From positions 1-64,000 of the forward strand of contig JBKBNY010000002.1 of assembly GCA_046295175.1 (NCBI GenBank): a DNA stretch of 64,000 bases. Reading direction: 5' to 3'. Of the stretch, positions 33,041 through 43,001 are shown piece after piece. The position numbers and the translations under genes are program-made. The stretch's first letter is position 1. Each line of letters begins with the position of its first letter. The notes under the pieces were generated by a model. The model did not search any database and was not told where the DNA came from. It worked only from the letters and a program-made list of their open reading frames with translations. Origin of the DNA: JALOLV01 sp046295175 (GTDB lineage: Bacteria > Bacteroidota > Bacteroidia > Cytophagales > Spirosomataceae).

Positions 33041-36000
33041 TCAGAAAATGTATCTCAAACCAAATTGCATTCTCCAGCGTGAGAGAATATCGAAACGGTT
33101 TTGAATCGCCGATTTTTGATTAGTATCAAATGAATAAGTTGGTACCCCATTTACAACAGAAACGGCAATAGGCTGTGCTAAGCCAGTCTCGCCCGCCCAC
33201 TGACGTACGCCCCAGTTTGGACTAAGCAAATTACCGAAATTCAAAATATCAGCACTTAATTGTATTGTGTTTGAGTTTTTGATGTTAAAATCTTGGAGAA
33301 TTCTCAAGTCCCAGTTTGAATACCATGGTGCAAGCGAAGCATACTTTTGAGCGTAGTGTCCGCGGTGCTTGCTCAAATAGTTATCATTGGCAATATAATT
33401 TTTAAGAGCTGACCTTTGAGCTGCGGCGTTTCCACTGAATTGCATTTGGTCGATTTGAGCATCGGTTGGTATAAAAATCAAATCATTTAAGCCCGAACCA
33501 TCATTATTAATATCGCCAGCATAAGTGTAACTGTAACGTCCGCCTTGAGCATATTCGCCAAATACCGAAATGGTAGTGGCCATATTGCCGTATGTAAATT
33601 TACGGGTTCCAACCGCCATAATACGGTGACGATTTCCGTAAAGAGAGGGTGCCAATTCTGGTCTGTTGGTATGAAGTATATTGGCAGGGTTACGGTCATA
33701 AGCATCAGATGAGATTTCGGCGTCTATCGAAGCCACATCACGGGCATCTAAGAAATTATAGCCAAATTTAAGGTACATTCCGTTGGCAAAAGTTTTCTCT
33801 AACTGCACCGATGTATTAAATGATGACCCCAAAGTTGAGTTTGAGAATACATACGCATTGGTAGGGCCTCCAAAAACCATCGCACGGTCTGATGCCAAGT
33901 AAATAGGGCGATTATCAACACCACTCAATTTACCCGTTGGTAGTTTCAAGCCATAATTTCGTACCATTGTTGAGTGAATATCTTTTGTATAAACAACATC
34001 AACAGAGGCTATCCAGCCGCTTTTTGTTTGATAATCATAACCTAAATTTGTACGCCAGACCTGCGGAAACTTGAAGTTGGGGTCTGTTACACAATAGAAA
34101 AAGAAAGCTGGGTTAGCAACCTGGTTGCCTATCCAAACAAACGGAAAACGCCCCGTAAATAAACCGCTTCCGCCACGTAGTTGCTGTGTTTTATCGCCCT
34201 TTAAATCATAATTGAAACCCAATCTTGGCGAAACCAACGGTGTCTGTTTTGGTAAAACAGTATGGTCGAATTTAACAGATTCTCCTTTCTCATTGTAGTA
34301 GGTAATGTCTGGTAAATATACGGCTTCGTTTCGTTTGATATTCTCTTCGATTTTTTGTTTTGTATTAAAATACAGAGGCATGTCAATACGCAAACCGTAA
34401 GTTAAATTTAGCTTGCTATTCACCGCCAATTCGTCTTGACCGTACAGTGACCACTGGCCTAAGTTTGTCTCTGCTAAAGACCACTGATTATTTTGTGCTG
34501 CTGCTTTTGCTACTCCGACTTCATCGGCAAATCCTTTTGAGGTCACAAAAGCCGTGAAGTCTTTAATATCAACGTCTGGGAAAAATACCCTTGCACCGTA
34601 TCCGGTTAGATTAAAAGAGTTGTTGAAGTCGAATCTTTCGAGACTGGTTCCAAAAGTAAGTGTGTGCTTGCCAGCGTAAATATTGAAATTATCGGTAAAT
34701 TGAAAAACATCTTGGTCGAGTACGTTATTGATTGAGAATGGCTCATGCCCAGCTACAATGTAACGAACCCCGTCTTTTCCAATATTTAATACAGGGAATG
34801 GTGTAGAGAATGGGTCTCTGGAATCACGGAAAGCCGTGTAACCTACCTGTAGTTTATTGGCGGCTTTATTACTAAATTGGGATTTAAGCTCGACGGTTCC
34901 TCCGTAAATTTTATTGTTAATGCGGTATCCTGAGTTTTTAAATTGAAGTGTCAAGAAATCAGGTCCACGACGACCGATTGCCGAAGGGTGAGCTGGTTTT
35001 TCTTTGAAGGCATCAAGCATATTAAATGTAAATGCCAACTTATGATTATTGTTAATATTCCAATCTATCTTAGCAATCGCTTTTTGGTTTTGAGTTTTTA
35101 GTGAGAAATTCTGAAATTCTCCAGTTTCATAACCGAATGTCGATTTCAATAAACTTGAGACTAACTGTAAATCAGATGCTTGTACACGCGAGACATTAGA
35201 ACCACTTGCTCCAGCTCCAGCTGGTAAAAACGGTGAGCCAATATCAGAACGACGGTCGAATTCGGCATTTACAAAGAAAAATAATTTGTTCTTTACTAAT
35301 GGCCCACCCAAACTAAAACCGAATTGGGTTTGACTTAAATCTAATTTTTCGAATGTTACATCTTTAATTTTATTACCAACCAAATTTTGATTTCGAGTAA
35401 ATCCGAAAATCGTACCTTTCAACTGATTTGTACCAGATTTTGTAACTGCATTGACAGATGCACCCGTAAACCCTGATTGGGTTACATCATAAGGAGCTAT
35501 TTGAACCGAAATTTGCTCAATTGCATCCAAAGAGACTGGCTGTGCATCTGCTTGCCCACCAGGTGTTGATGCGTCTAAGCCGAATGGGTTATTGAAGATG
35601 GCTCCATCAAGCGAATAATTGTTAAATTGGTCGTTTCTACCCGCAAAACTACCGCCTTCGGCCGCCATAGGATTCAGACGTGTATAATCGGCAGTCGAGC
35701 GGCTGATTGTAGGTAAGGCTCTCAATTTATCATTACCAATACTTGTTGATGCCCCCGTACGAGTACCGTTGATAATATCGCTTGCTTTTACGACAACTTC
35801 TTGAAGCGTTGTAGATGAGGATTTCATCTTGAAATCCTGCAAGAATTTCTGGCCTAATTGAAGGGTGATACCTTCAACTTTTTCGTTATCGTACCCTATA
35901 AAAGTTACCTCAATCTGGTAAGGTCCACCTACACGAGCATTGAGCAAAGCGTAGCGTCCATCTGTGCGGGTTGTTGTGCCGTATTTTGTACCAGATGGTA

Positions 36001-36145
36001 CGTGAGTTGCTGTAACAGTTGCACCAGGAAGACCCTCACCTTTTTCATCTAATACTATACCGCTGATAGAAGATGTTGTTACTTGTGCATAAATCGATAG
36101 GCCACTGAGCAGAAAACTCAGCAATAAAAGTAGATGTTTTCTCAT
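33041..36145 (-). CDS. Oar-like TonB-dependent receptor
   Basis: 1034 residues: signal peptide ending SIYAQ; a CarboxypepD_reg-like domain (~26-110; ISGIVLDEKGEGLPGATVTA, with GxY and FIGY strands); a plug domain with NNYSLDGAIFNNPFG and SGFTGASVNAVTKSGTN; and a long outer-membrane beta-barrel ending in an aromatic residue (RYIF). The NAVTKSG region and large size fit the Oar-like branch of TonB receptors, often linked to protein export or uptake of large substrates. No SusD partner lies next to it. Substrate unknown. Confidence 0.9.
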   Translation of the reverse strand: MRKHLLLLLSFLLSGLSIYAQVTTSSISGIVLDEKGEGLPGATVTATHVPSGTKYGTTTRTDGRYALLNARVGGPYQIEVTFIGYDNEKVEGITLQLGQKFLQDFKMKSSSTTLQEVVVKASDIINGTRTGASTSIGNDKLRALPTISRSTADYTRLNPMAAEGGSFAGRNDQFNNYSLDGAIFNNPFGLDASTPGGQADAQPVSLDAIEQISVQIAPYDVTQSGFTGASVNAVTKSGTNQLKGTIFGFTRNQNLVGNKIKDVTFEKLDLSQTQFGFSLGGPLVKNKLFFFVNAEFDRRSDIGSPFLPAGAGASGSNVSRVQASDLQLVSSLLKSTFGYETGEFQNFSLKTQNQKAIAKIDWNINNNHKLAFTFNMLDAFKEKPAHPSAIGRRGPDFLTLQFKNSGYRINNKIYGGTVELKSQFSNKAANKLQVGYTAFRDSRDPFSTPFPVLNIGKDGVRYIVAGHEPFSINNVLDQDVFQFTDNFNIYAGKHTLTFGTSLERFDFNNSFNLTGYGARVFFPDVDIKDFTAFVTSKGFADEVGVAKAAAQNNQWSLAETNLGQWSLYGQDELAVNSKLNLTYGLRIDMPLYFNTKQKIEENIKRNEAVYLPDITYYNEKGESVKFDHTVLPKQTPLVSPRLGFNYDLKGDKTQQLRGGSGLFTGRFPFVWIGNQVANPAFFFYCVTDPNFKFPQVWRTNLGYDYQTKSGWIASVDVVYTKDIHSTMVRNYGLKLPTGKLSGVDNRPIYLASDRAMVFGGPTNAYVFSNSTLGSSFNTSVQLEKTFANGMYLKFGYNFLDARDVASIDAEISSDAYDRNPANILHTNRPELAPSLYGNRHRIMAVGTRKFTYGNMATTISVFGEYAQGGRYSYTYAGDINNDGSGLNDLIFIPTDAQIDQMQFSGNAAAQRSALKNYIANDNYLSKHRGHYAQKYASLAPWYSNWDLRILQDFNIKNSNTIQLSADILNFGNLLSPNWGVRQWAGETGLAQPIAVSVVNGVPTYSFDTNQKSAIQNRFDILSRWRMQFGLRYIF

Positions 36146-36479
36146 AAATTAGGTATTTTGTTTAATGAAGTTTTGAAATATACATTGACTGTGTACAAAG
36201 CAAAATTAACAAATTATTAAATCTCGAATATTAGAAAAATAAATACTTAACAATTTAATAATGTTGAGTATAGCCGTATGTTCAAAATTCTACACTCATC
36301 AGTTTTGAACATATCATTTTGAAATTGATTGATATTGCATCGTCAAAATCTTGACTCAAACACTTTAACTTAATTTTTTTTCTCAATCTATTGACACGTA
36401 GAGTTCATATATTCGTTTTCATATAGTGTGGAAAGTCTAAGTGTCATTCCTAAGAGCTATATATTTTAACCATCAATCC
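36146..36479. other. Divergent intergenic region
   Basis: 334 bp between the TonB receptor (minus) and a lipoprotein gene (plus). A minus-strand -7 box is at 36201-36208; I saw nothing else beyond AT-rich sequence. Confidence 0.4.
36201..36208 (-). promoter_or_regulatory. -7 box for the Oar-like receptor
   Basis: TAATTTTG on the minus strand, 55 bp before the ATG. The -33 element is not clear. Confidence 0.4.
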
Positions 36480-36929
36480 ATGAAAAACCTCCTCATTTTC
36501 CTCACAATCGTATCTTTTTCGTCGTGTTCAATTATCAAACGAGCGACCCCAACCGAAGACCTGCCACTCGGTACTTGGCACATAAAAAATGCTTATGTTT
36601 TAGAAAGTCGAAAAAAGCAAAGTCCAATCACAAACCTACAAGGACACCAGATTCGCTTTGATAGGAATCGGCAATTTGAGGTCAAAAATCAAGAAAACGA
36701 ATCTATTTATTACGGAAAATGGCGAATTACGAGCCTCGATTTTAGTGTTTCTTTTACGGATTCGACCGGTACAAAATCGCAATCGGATTACAAAAGGGTA
36801 TTGGCAATTTTTGCAGATAATGCCCAATGGAGTATTTTAGGCGAAGCTAATTTCTATAAAAATGAAATTGCCATCTACGAGCGTGATGGCAAAGTGAATA
36901 AAAGATATATTTTGAGAAGGGTAAACTGA
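36480..36929 (+). CDS. Small lipoprotein, lipocalin-like length
   Basis: 149 residues from the ATG at 36480 (MKNLLIFLTIVSFSSCS), which gives a clean lipobox with Cys16. The body is rich in beta-strands with GTWHIKNAYV, YYGKWRITSLDFSVSF and IAIYERDGKV, a pattern seen in lipocalin-like or META-like small lipoproteins, though I cannot assign a family. It is probably outer-membrane or periplasmic. It ends 4 bp before the convergent metB stop. Confidence 0.75.
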   Translation: MKNLLIFLTIVSFSSCSIIKRATPTEDLPLGTWHIKNAYVLESRKKQSPITNLQGHQIRFDRNRQFEVKNQENESIYYGKWRITSLDFSVSFTDSTGTKSQSDYKRVLAIFADNAQWSILGEANFYKNEIAIYERDGKVNKRYILRRVN

Positions 36930-36933
36930 TGAT

Positions 36934-38064
36934 TTACAGTTTATCCAAAGCCTCTTTAAAATCTTGGATTAGGTCTTCGATATTCTCAATACCTACCGAA
37001 ACCCGAATCAGGTTCGGCGGACTCACCGAGTGTTCGCCTTCGGCCGAGCGGCGATGGTCAACGAGCGTTTCAACTCCGCCCAAACTCGTTGCGTGAGTTA
37101 CGATTTTCATACTCGACGAAAAACGCATCGCTTGGGCTTCGTCACCTTTTATCAATATCGACAGCATACCGCCAAAGCCATTTTTCATTTGTTTTTTAGC
37201 TGTTTTGTGGTATTCATTACTCTTGAGTCCGGGGTAATGTACTTTTTCGATTTTTGGGTGAGTTTCTAAAAACTCTGCCAATTTCATTGCATTAGCTCCG
37301 TGAATCGGCATTCGGGCATAAAATGTAGATAAACTACGAGTAAGTAGCCAACAATCAAAAGCCGAGGGTGTCGCTCCACCAACGGTTTGAAAAAGCCTAA
37401 TTTTTTCGGTAATCACAGTATTATTTTTCAAGATAACACAACCACCCAAAATATCCGAATGCCCCCCAAAGTATTTGGTCGAAGAGTGCATGATTATATC
37501 TACCCCAAACTCAAATGGTTTCGTAAAATAGGGCGTAGCCCATGTGTTATCGCAAGCTACAAGGATGTTTTTGGCATGAGCAATTTTTACAACTGCTTGT
37601 ATATCGGCCACTTTCAAACTCGGATTTGAGGGAGTTTCTACCCAAATGAGTTTAGTGTTTTTCTTAATTACTTTTTTGATTTGTGAGAGGTCGGTCATAT
37701 CGACCACCGAGCAAGTCAGCCCCCAATTAGCATACAGACTCTCAATCATGTAGCGAGTGCCGTAGTAAATATCATCGGGCAGAATCACGTGACTACCAGC
37801 ACCCAGACTATGAAAAATACTCATCGTAGCGGCTTGCCCTGAGCCAAACGCCACGGCATCAGTACCACCTTCCAACGCCGCCAATTTTGCTTCTAAAGCC
37901 CTTCGATTGGGGTTTGAAGCTCTCGAATAAATATCCCTTCCTTCAATAAAACTCCCATCTTCGGCACGTTCAAAGGTTGTAGAGAGAATCATCGGCTGCA
38001 CAACTGCCCCCGTCGTTGGGTCGGGGTGCTGCCCAGCGTGTATTGCTAAAGTTTCTGGTTTCAA
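36934..38064 (-). CDS. metB: Cystathionine gamma-synthase-type PLP enzyme
   Basis: 376 residues, normal for the Cys/Met metabolism PLP family. The PLP lysine is Lys197 in SSTKYFGGHSD; the phosphate loop is GSGQAATMSIF, and IYSRASNPNRRALEAKLAALEGG is the family start block. It may make cystathionine from an activated homoserine, or act as a cystathionine gamma-lyase; the two are hard to separate by eye. It lies 12 bp after upp and is probably cotranscribed with it. It supplies or drains the homocysteine used by metE elsewhere in this window. Confidence 0.88.
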   Translation of the reverse strand: MKPETLAIHAGQHPDPTTGAVVQPMILSTTFERAEDGSFIEGRDIYSRASNPNRRALEAKLAALEGGTDAVAFGSGQAATMSIFHSLGAGSHVILPDDIYYGTRYMIESLYANWGLTCSVVDMTDLSQIKKVIKKNTKLIWVETPSNPSLKVADIQAVVKIAHAKNILVACDNTWATPYFTKPFEFGVDIIMHSSTKYFGGHSDILGGCVILKNNTVITEKIRLFQTVGGATPSAFDCWLLTRSLSTFYARMPIHGANAMKLAEFLETHPKIEKVHYPGLKSNEYHKTAKKQMKNGFGGMLSILIKGDEAQAMRFSSSMKIVTHATSLGGVETLVDHRRSAEGEHSVSPPNLIRVSVGIENIEDLIQDFKEALDKL

Positions 38065-38076
38065 TTTATTAAATAT

Positions 38077-38721
38077 TTACACTTTACCCCCAAATGCCAA
38101 ATCGCCTGCATCGCCAAGTCCTGGCACAATGTACGACTTTGAGTTCAATTCTTCATCTACGTCGCCTATCCACAATCTACACTCCGACATCCGAGCCTGT
38201 ACGTACCTAACGCCCCTTCTACTCGCAATCGCCGAAACGATGTGGGTTTTGGCAGGGATTCCGTAACGGAGCATCGCATGGTAGGCCTTCTCGACCGATT
38301 TGCCCGTTGCCAACATCGAATCACAGATAATCAATGTTTTGCCATGAATATCGGGGCTTGTGATGTAATCCATTTCAATCTCAAAAGCATCTTTTTCATC
38401 GTGTTTGCCACGGTACGCCCCAATGAAAGCATTTTCTGATTTATCGAAGAAATTCAGTAAACCTTGATGCAGCGGCAAACCTGCACGCATAATCGTCAAC
38501 AAAACTGGTGCTTGGGCTACTTGTTGGGTAGTTTTTATACCAAGTGGTGTTTCGATACTTATGTTTTGGTAGTGCATCGTTTTCGAGATTTCGTAGGCAA
38601 AGATTTCTCCCAGACGCTCAAGGTTTCTACGGAAACGCATCGAATCTTTTTGGGTATTTTTGTCACGAAGTTCGGCAAGAAAATGGTTGGCAACTGAAAA
38701 TTGTTCGGTTAGGACTAACAT
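38077..38721 (-). CDS. upp: Uracil phosphoribosyltransferase
   Basis: 214 residues. It converts uracil and PRPP to UMP in pyrimidine salvage. The PRPP-binding loop is TLIICDSMLATGKS, slightly different from the usual DPMLATGGS; the uracil-binding C-terminal GLGDAGDLAFG and the APVLLTIMRAGLPLHQGLL block fit. It has a consensus promoter and is followed by metB after 12 bp. Confidence 0.93.
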   Translation of the reverse strand: MLVLTEQFSVANHFLAELRDKNTQKDSMRFRRNLERLGEIFAYEISKTMHYQNISIETPLGIKTTQQVAQAPVLLTIMRAGLPLHQGLLNFFDKSENAFIGAYRGKHDEKDAFEIEMDYITSPDIHGKTLIICDSMLATGKSVEKAYHAMLRYGIPAKTHIVSAIASRRGVRYVQARMSECRLWIGDVDEELNSKSYIVPGLGDAGDLAFGGKV

Positions 38722-38746
38722 GAAGGCTTGATGATTGAGTTTGTTA

Positions 38747-38777
38747 CAAAACTACACTTTCGGGGGCAAGGTTCAAA
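38747..38777 (-). promoter_or_regulatory. Consensus promoter of upp-metB
   Basis: On the minus strand TTTG (38777-38774), a 19-bp spacer and TAGTTTTG (38754-38747): a full match to the Bacteroidota TTG-N19-TAnnTTTG promoter, 26 bp before the upp ATG. Confidence 0.75.
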
Positions 38778-38893
38778 TAATGACTTCAATAAAATCCCAA
38801 AATAATTAACACAAAATCAGTGTTGTGGCGATGTATCTACCAAAATCCGAAAAAATCTTGTATGTTCGGGGTTCAATTCAAAACCAATTCTAA

Positions 38894-39616
38894 ATGAGAA
38901 CGCTTTTCTTGATTTTTATTTCGAGCATGGCCTTCGGTCAAAAACTTACTCAGCAGGTTTTTGTGGGTAAAATCAACAATAAATTCGGAATTACCCTTAC
39001 ACTCACAACCGATGATAATTTGATTTATGGTCAGGTTGTTTATAAAAAAGAACCGATACAAATCATTGGTTCAAAAGATGGAAACAGCATCACCCTCCGT
39101 GAATTTAATACCAAAGGATTGATAACGGGTTCGTACTTTGGTGAAATAAAAGGTAATGTATTTTCGGGAAGTTGGTACGGCTCAAAAAAAGATGCTCCCG
39201 AAATGAAATTCTCGGCAATAAAAACCACCGAAAAACAAGTCGATAAGCCTATTGGTGCAAATCTAACTGGAACGTATCACTACAAGTATGCCGAAGATAA
39301 TGGCGTAGGCACCATCGAAATTCATCAAATAAGCAAAGATAAAATCGCATTTGCGGGATTATCGCTCACGCACGGACCTGCCTACAACCAAGCCATTGTT
39401 GATAAGGTTTCATTAAAGTTGAGTAATTCCCAAGCTGTTTACGCCAATAACGAGTACGGAAATTGCAAGTTCAAGCTAAGTTTTGCTCCAACGGGTCTTT
39501 CGATAGATTACGTAGGCGATGCTTACGAGTGTGGGTTTGGCCATAACGCGACTCTCTCGGGGAGTTATATTAAGATTAATAGTAAAATACCAAAGTTTGA
39601 ATTGAACGGAAATTAA
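38894..39616 (+). CDS. Secreted protein of unknown function
   Basis: 240 residues with a short signal peptide ending MAFGQ. Two beta-rich halves are visible: ~20-100 has GKINNKFGITLTL and GEIKGNVFSGSWYG, and ~115-225 has GTYHYKYAEDNGVGTIEI and YVGDAYECGFGHNATLSGSY. Gly-Ser-Tyr strand motifs suggest lipocalin-like beta barrels. Cys residues (NCKFKLS, YECGFG) could form a disulfide. I do not recognise the family. A DUF4349 lipoprotein follows 101 bp later, but a shared operon is not obvious. Confidence 0.7.
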   Translation: MRTLFLIFISSMAFGQKLTQQVFVGKINNKFGITLTLTTDDNLIYGQVVYKKEPIQIIGSKDGNSITLREFNTKGLITGSYFGEIKGNVFSGSWYGSKKDAPEMKFSAIKTTEKQVDKPIGANLTGTYHYKYAEDNGVGTIEIHQISKDKIAFAGLSLTHGPAYNQAIVDKVSLKLSNSQAVYANNEYGNCKFKLSFAPTGLSIDYVGDAYECGFGHNATLSGSYIKINSKIPKFELNGN

Positions 39617-39717
39617 AACTTAAAATTATTTTAAAAAATTCTTAAAATTTTCTTAAAAATCTAAAATAATTACCAGATATGGGGCGTTAGTCTTTACAAA
39701 TTCTAAATCGTAAAACT

Positions 39718-40632
39718 ATGAAAAAACTAACGCTCAGTTTCGCCTTCATTACTCTGACTATGAGTATTTTTTCTTGTACCCAAACTCAAGAAAATGCCGC
39801 ATACATCCACCAGCAAAGTGCAGATTCTACTCAGGCAATTGTTACTGAGCCGAACTCTACCACAACTGTCCCAAAAGCAAATCTTCAAGATAGAAAATTT
39901 ATCCGTTCGGCCGACTTAAAATTTGAAACTAAGGACGTGCGTCAGACAACTTATTTAATCGAAGATGTTACCACCCGATACGGTGGATTTATCACCCAAA
40001 ACCAACTCCGTAGTGATATTATTAGTAAAGAAACTAAGCCTATTAGTGCCGATTCATTGGTCGAAATTACCACTTTTAATGTTGAAAATAGCCTCAGTTT
40101 ACGTGTCCCTAATCGTAATCTGGATAGTTTGGTTCGCATGCTCAATAAAAACATTCAGTTTCTTGATTATCGAAATGTCAGTACTGAAGACGTAAACCTT
40201 ACGATGCTATCTAACTCTATGAAAATCAACCGTTTAGAGAATTTTGATAAAAGAAAACAACAAATAAACGATGAAAAGAATGGTAAAATTTTAGAGGCAA
40301 ATATCGCCGAAGATAACCGCCTCGAACATCAAATAGAATCGGATAATTACAAAATAAATAATCTAAGTTTATCTGACCGAGTCAATTATAGTACAGTCAA
40401 TATCACAATATATCAACGTACCCAAACACAAAAGGCTTTTATGGTAAATCCGACGGTAATCGAACCCTATAAACCTAATGTTTTTCTACGCCTTTGGGAT
40501 TCATTTAAAGATGGTTGGGTTGCAGCAGAAGAGTTAATAGTATTCTTAATGAAGTTTTGGATGCTAATTGCCATCGGTTTGGGGATTTTTGCCTTGCATC
40601 GCCTCTCAAAAACAAAATCAAAAACAGTATAA
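39718..40632 (+). CDS. DUF4349-like lipoprotein with C-terminal membrane helix
   Basis: 304 residues: lipobox IFSC (Cys20), then the DUF4349 pattern: RKFIRSADLKFETKDVRQTTYLIED, YGGFITQNQL, LSLRVPNRNLDSLVRML and STEDVNLTMLSN. A coiled-coil-like helical stretch (~175-220) and VNYSTVNITIYQR follow. It ends with a membrane helix (FLMKFWMLIAIGLGIFALHRL) and a basic tail. It is anchored both by lipid and by the helix. Function of the family is unknown. Confidence 0.85.
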   Translation: MKKLTLSFAFITLTMSIFSCTQTQENAAYIHQQSADSTQAIVTEPNSTTTVPKANLQDRKFIRSADLKFETKDVRQTTYLIEDVTTRYGGFITQNQLRSDIISKETKPISADSLVEITTFNVENSLSLRVPNRNLDSLVRMLNKNIQFLDYRNVSTEDVNLTMLSNSMKINRLENFDKRKQQINDEKNGKILEANIAEDNRLEHQIESDNYKINNLSLSDRVNYSTVNITIYQRTQTQKAFMVNPTVIEPYKPNVFLRLWDSFKDGWVAAEELIVFLMKFWMLIAIGLGIFALHRLSKTKSKTV

Positions 40633-40637
40633 AAATT

Positions 40638-40713
40638 GTTCCCCGAGAGAAATCTTAGATTTCTCTCGGGGAACTACTAATTAACTTGCTGGCATGAGTA
40701 ACCCATGCCAGCA
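40638..40713. terminator. Double hairpin between convergent genes
   Basis: A perfect 17-bp stem (40638-40654 with 40658-40674, loop TTA) and a second 10-bp stem TGCTGGCATG / CATGCCAGCA (40687-40713). On the minus strand the first is followed by an AT-rich tail with TTTTT, so it ends the DUF6807 transcript; both also lie after the DUF4349 gene. Confidence 0.85.
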
Positions 40714-40720
40714 GTGCTAT

Positions 40721-41746
40721 TTATAACTTGCCAAAATCGGCTGTTAGCTTATTCATGGCATCATCCGAAAGGCCTTCTGAAGCCACCACAACACGGTATC
40801 TGAATGTGGTTGATTGTTTCGGTGCTAATTTTAGGTTTAACTCTTCTTTTCCGTTAGAAAAAACCTTTTGTCCGAGCGGATTCACGGCAAATAAGCCATA
40901 TCCACGAGCGTGCCAGTACGATGGATAACCCACATTTTTAGGGTGGTCGATAATGGCAATGTTTACGTTTTCTTCGCCAATTTTACCACGAAGATTCACC
41001 CATTTTGAGCGTTTTCCCCAAACAGCTTCGCCTTCTACACCTTCGGTGTTGCGGTAGTTTCCGGTGATACCCGTATTATCTAATTTAGGTACTTTGGTAG
41101 CTACTCCGCTGGCATCGGTAAAAACCTCGGCTTTATCAGATGGATGTTCTAATTCACGAGCTACACGAATCGCAAAGAAACCATCTTTTACATCTTTAAA
41201 TAAAACCTCTTTATCGGCCGCGGTCAACGTCGTGATTCTATCTACAATATTTTGGTTATCATTACCTCTAAAAATATACTTCGTTTCTTCGGTAAGCATC
41301 AGTTTGCCTTCTTTATCGAGCCAATCGGCCGTCACAACCAATTCGCCTTGCTTTGCCCCCGATTTAACCGATTTAATACCCGTATGTACGATAGTTCCGT
41401 AAGTTCCTTTTGCACTCGGCGGGGTATTTGAGTTATTCCAAAAATCATGACCATTGGCATCTTCGTAATTAAGCCAAATACCTACATGATGCGGGTGGTC
41501 AACACGCTCGCCAGCTCGTGGGTCGAGCGGCCATCCACGCGTAACAAGCGTACCTTTGGGGCTATAAACTGGGTACAAAACAGCCTTTTTAAGCACGCTC
41601 TCACCTGGATAAAAATATGCCGTAAATGGCTTGTTATCAACCAATACTTGTACTTTTTTATTGGCATCATCACGTACCAATTTCACTGATTTTGTTTGGG
41701 CAGTTGCTACCGAAGCCATCAGGCAAAACAATACTATTTTTTTCAT
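40721..41746 (-). CDS. DUF6807/PmoA-like secreted protein
   Basis: 341 residues with a signal peptide ending VATAQ. The family blocks are GWPLDPRAGERVDHPHHVGIWLNYEDANGHDFW (His-rich), EETKYIFRG, VNIAIIDHPKNVGYPSYWHARGYGLFAVNPLG and RYRVVVASEG. These proteins often accompany sugar or lignin-type catabolic genes; the biochemical role is not established. Single gene. Confidence 0.85.
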   Translation of the reverse strand: MKKIVLFCLMASVATAQTKSVKLVRDDANKKVQVLVDNKPFTAYFYPGESVLKKAVLYPVYSPKGTLVTRGWPLDPRAGERVDHPHHVGIWLNYEDANGHDFWNNSNTPPSAKGTYGTIVHTGIKSVKSGAKQGELVVTADWLDKEGKLMLTEETKYIFRGNDNQNIVDRITTLTAADKEVLFKDVKDGFFAIRVARELEHPSDKAEVFTDASGVATKVPKLDNTGITGNYRNTEGVEGEAVWGKRSKWVNLRGKIGEENVNIAIIDHPKNVGYPSYWHARGYGLFAVNPLGQKVFSNGKEELNLKLAPKQSTTFRYRVVVASEGLSDDAMNKLTADFGKL

Positions 41747-41832
41747 TTTTTAGGATTGAATAATTGATTTTTAAACTTTTTGCAAAATACAAACAATCGC
41801 AGAAGCTACCGTCATTGCCTGTCTTAATTTCT

Positions 41833-42552
41833 CTACAACCTCACAAAAACACCCGCTACGAGTGCATTTTCGTGGTCGATTTCGGGGGTACTTCTTCTCT
41901 GACGAAACACATAGCGATACCCCAACTCCGATTCGAGGTGTTTTGTAAACTGATGCTGTATAATCGCACTGATTTGTAATTGTTCAAAAAGCTTGGGATT
42001 ATAGTTTGGCATTACACCAAAAAGGGGTTCGGCAGAGAGAATAAAATCATTGTCGTCGTTGAGTACAAATCGCTCTAAAGCCCTCGTCCGAAACCGCCCT
42101 ACTATCCTATCGGTAAATATCCGATACTCATATTGAGTTCGCCACTGAAACTGCCTTTTGGGTTTGGTGTCAAAATACTCAACACCAGCCATAAGCCTTA
42201 TTTCGGGATTTACTTTTCGCTGAAAATCGGCTTCGCTACCTAATAATTGGTTTGATTCCCAATACGACGGTGAAAGTGAATATTGCCACTTCTTATGTCG
42301 ATAAGAAAACGTAACTCTTCCACAGTTCAGGAGTGGATTTTCGAAGATATTCAGCTTTGAAACCAAAAAATTATTCTGTCTTCGGTACAAGTATTCAGCC
42401 GAAACCGTAAACTTATCGTTGAATTGTTTACTAATCAAGAAACGGCTCCAGAGTGTAAAATGGGTGTAGCTTTGTGCCTGCAAGTTGTTTATTGATGCAA
42501 GCGACAATCCTACTAAAAGTAAGGTTTTATTAAAACTTTTATATTTAAACAT
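41833..42552 (-). CDS. DUF2490 outer-membrane beta-barrel protein
   Basis: 239 residues from the ATG at 42552, with signal peptide ending NLQAQ. A TTG start at 42576 would overlap the upstream stop codon by 4 bp. DUF2490 features are visible: WSRFLISKQFNDKFTVSAEY, strands FQWRTQYEYRIF, FVLNDDNDFILSAEPLFGV, and a C-terminal FVRL. It is likely an outer-membrane barrel. It follows two YeeE/YedE genes within 20 bp and may supply an outer-membrane route for the same substrate (inferred). Confidence 0.85.
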   Translation of the reverse strand: MFKYKSFNKTLLLVGLSLASINNLQAQSYTHFTLWSRFLISKQFNDKFTVSAEYLYRRQNNFLVSKLNIFENPLLNCGRVTFSYRHKKWQYSLSPSYWESNQLLGSEADFQRKVNPEIRLMAGVEYFDTKPKRQFQWRTQYEYRIFTDRIVGRFRTRALERFVLNDDNDFILSAEPLFGVMPNYNPKLFEQLQISAIIQHQFTKHLESELGYRYVFRQRRSTPEIDHENALVAGVFVRL

Positions 42553-42572
42553 TACTGCGTTTAAGAATAATA

Positions 42573-42983
42573 TCAATGAGGTAATTTATCACGGAAATAT
42601 CCGTAGGTCCACGTTCCGAGTATTGCACTCAGCAAAGTTACCAAAATTGCCCAATAACCACTGCCTACTTCGGCAAATAACGGCCCCGGGCAAGCACCCG
42701 TAATGGCCCACCCAAAACCAAAAAGTAGGCTTCCGATGATTGTTCCTTTATTGAATGTTTTGCTGTTGATGCTGATACTGTCGCCCGAAAGGGTTTTTAG
42801 GTGAAACCTCTTGATGATTTGTACCGAAATCAACCCAACCACAACGGCCGTGCCGATAACACCAAACATGTGAAATGACTGAAAACGGAACATCTCTTGG
42901 ATACGAAACCAAGAAATAATCTCAGCTTTTACGAAAACGATTCCGAATATGATGCCTACGATGGCGTATTTAAAGTTTTTCAT
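42573..42983 (-). CDS. DUF6691/YeeE-YedE half-transporter, small subunit
   Basis: 136 residues with four membrane segments. The family motif GFGWAITGACPGP carries the conserved Cys. In this family, Cys residues in two related halves pass a sulfane/thiosulfate sulfur atom across the inner membrane. Here the two halves are separate genes 18 bp apart. Sulfur import is the usual prediction for the family; the exact substrate is not proven here. Confidence 0.85.
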   Translation of the reverse strand: MKNFKYAIVGIIFGIVFVKAEIISWFRIQEMFRFQSFHMFGVIGTAVVVGLISVQIIKRFHLKTLSGDSISINSKTFNKGTIIGSLLFGFGWAITGACPGPLFAEVGSGYWAILVTLLSAILGTWTYGYFRDKLPH

Positions 42984-43001
42984 TTTTTGAGAATTATTAG
43001 G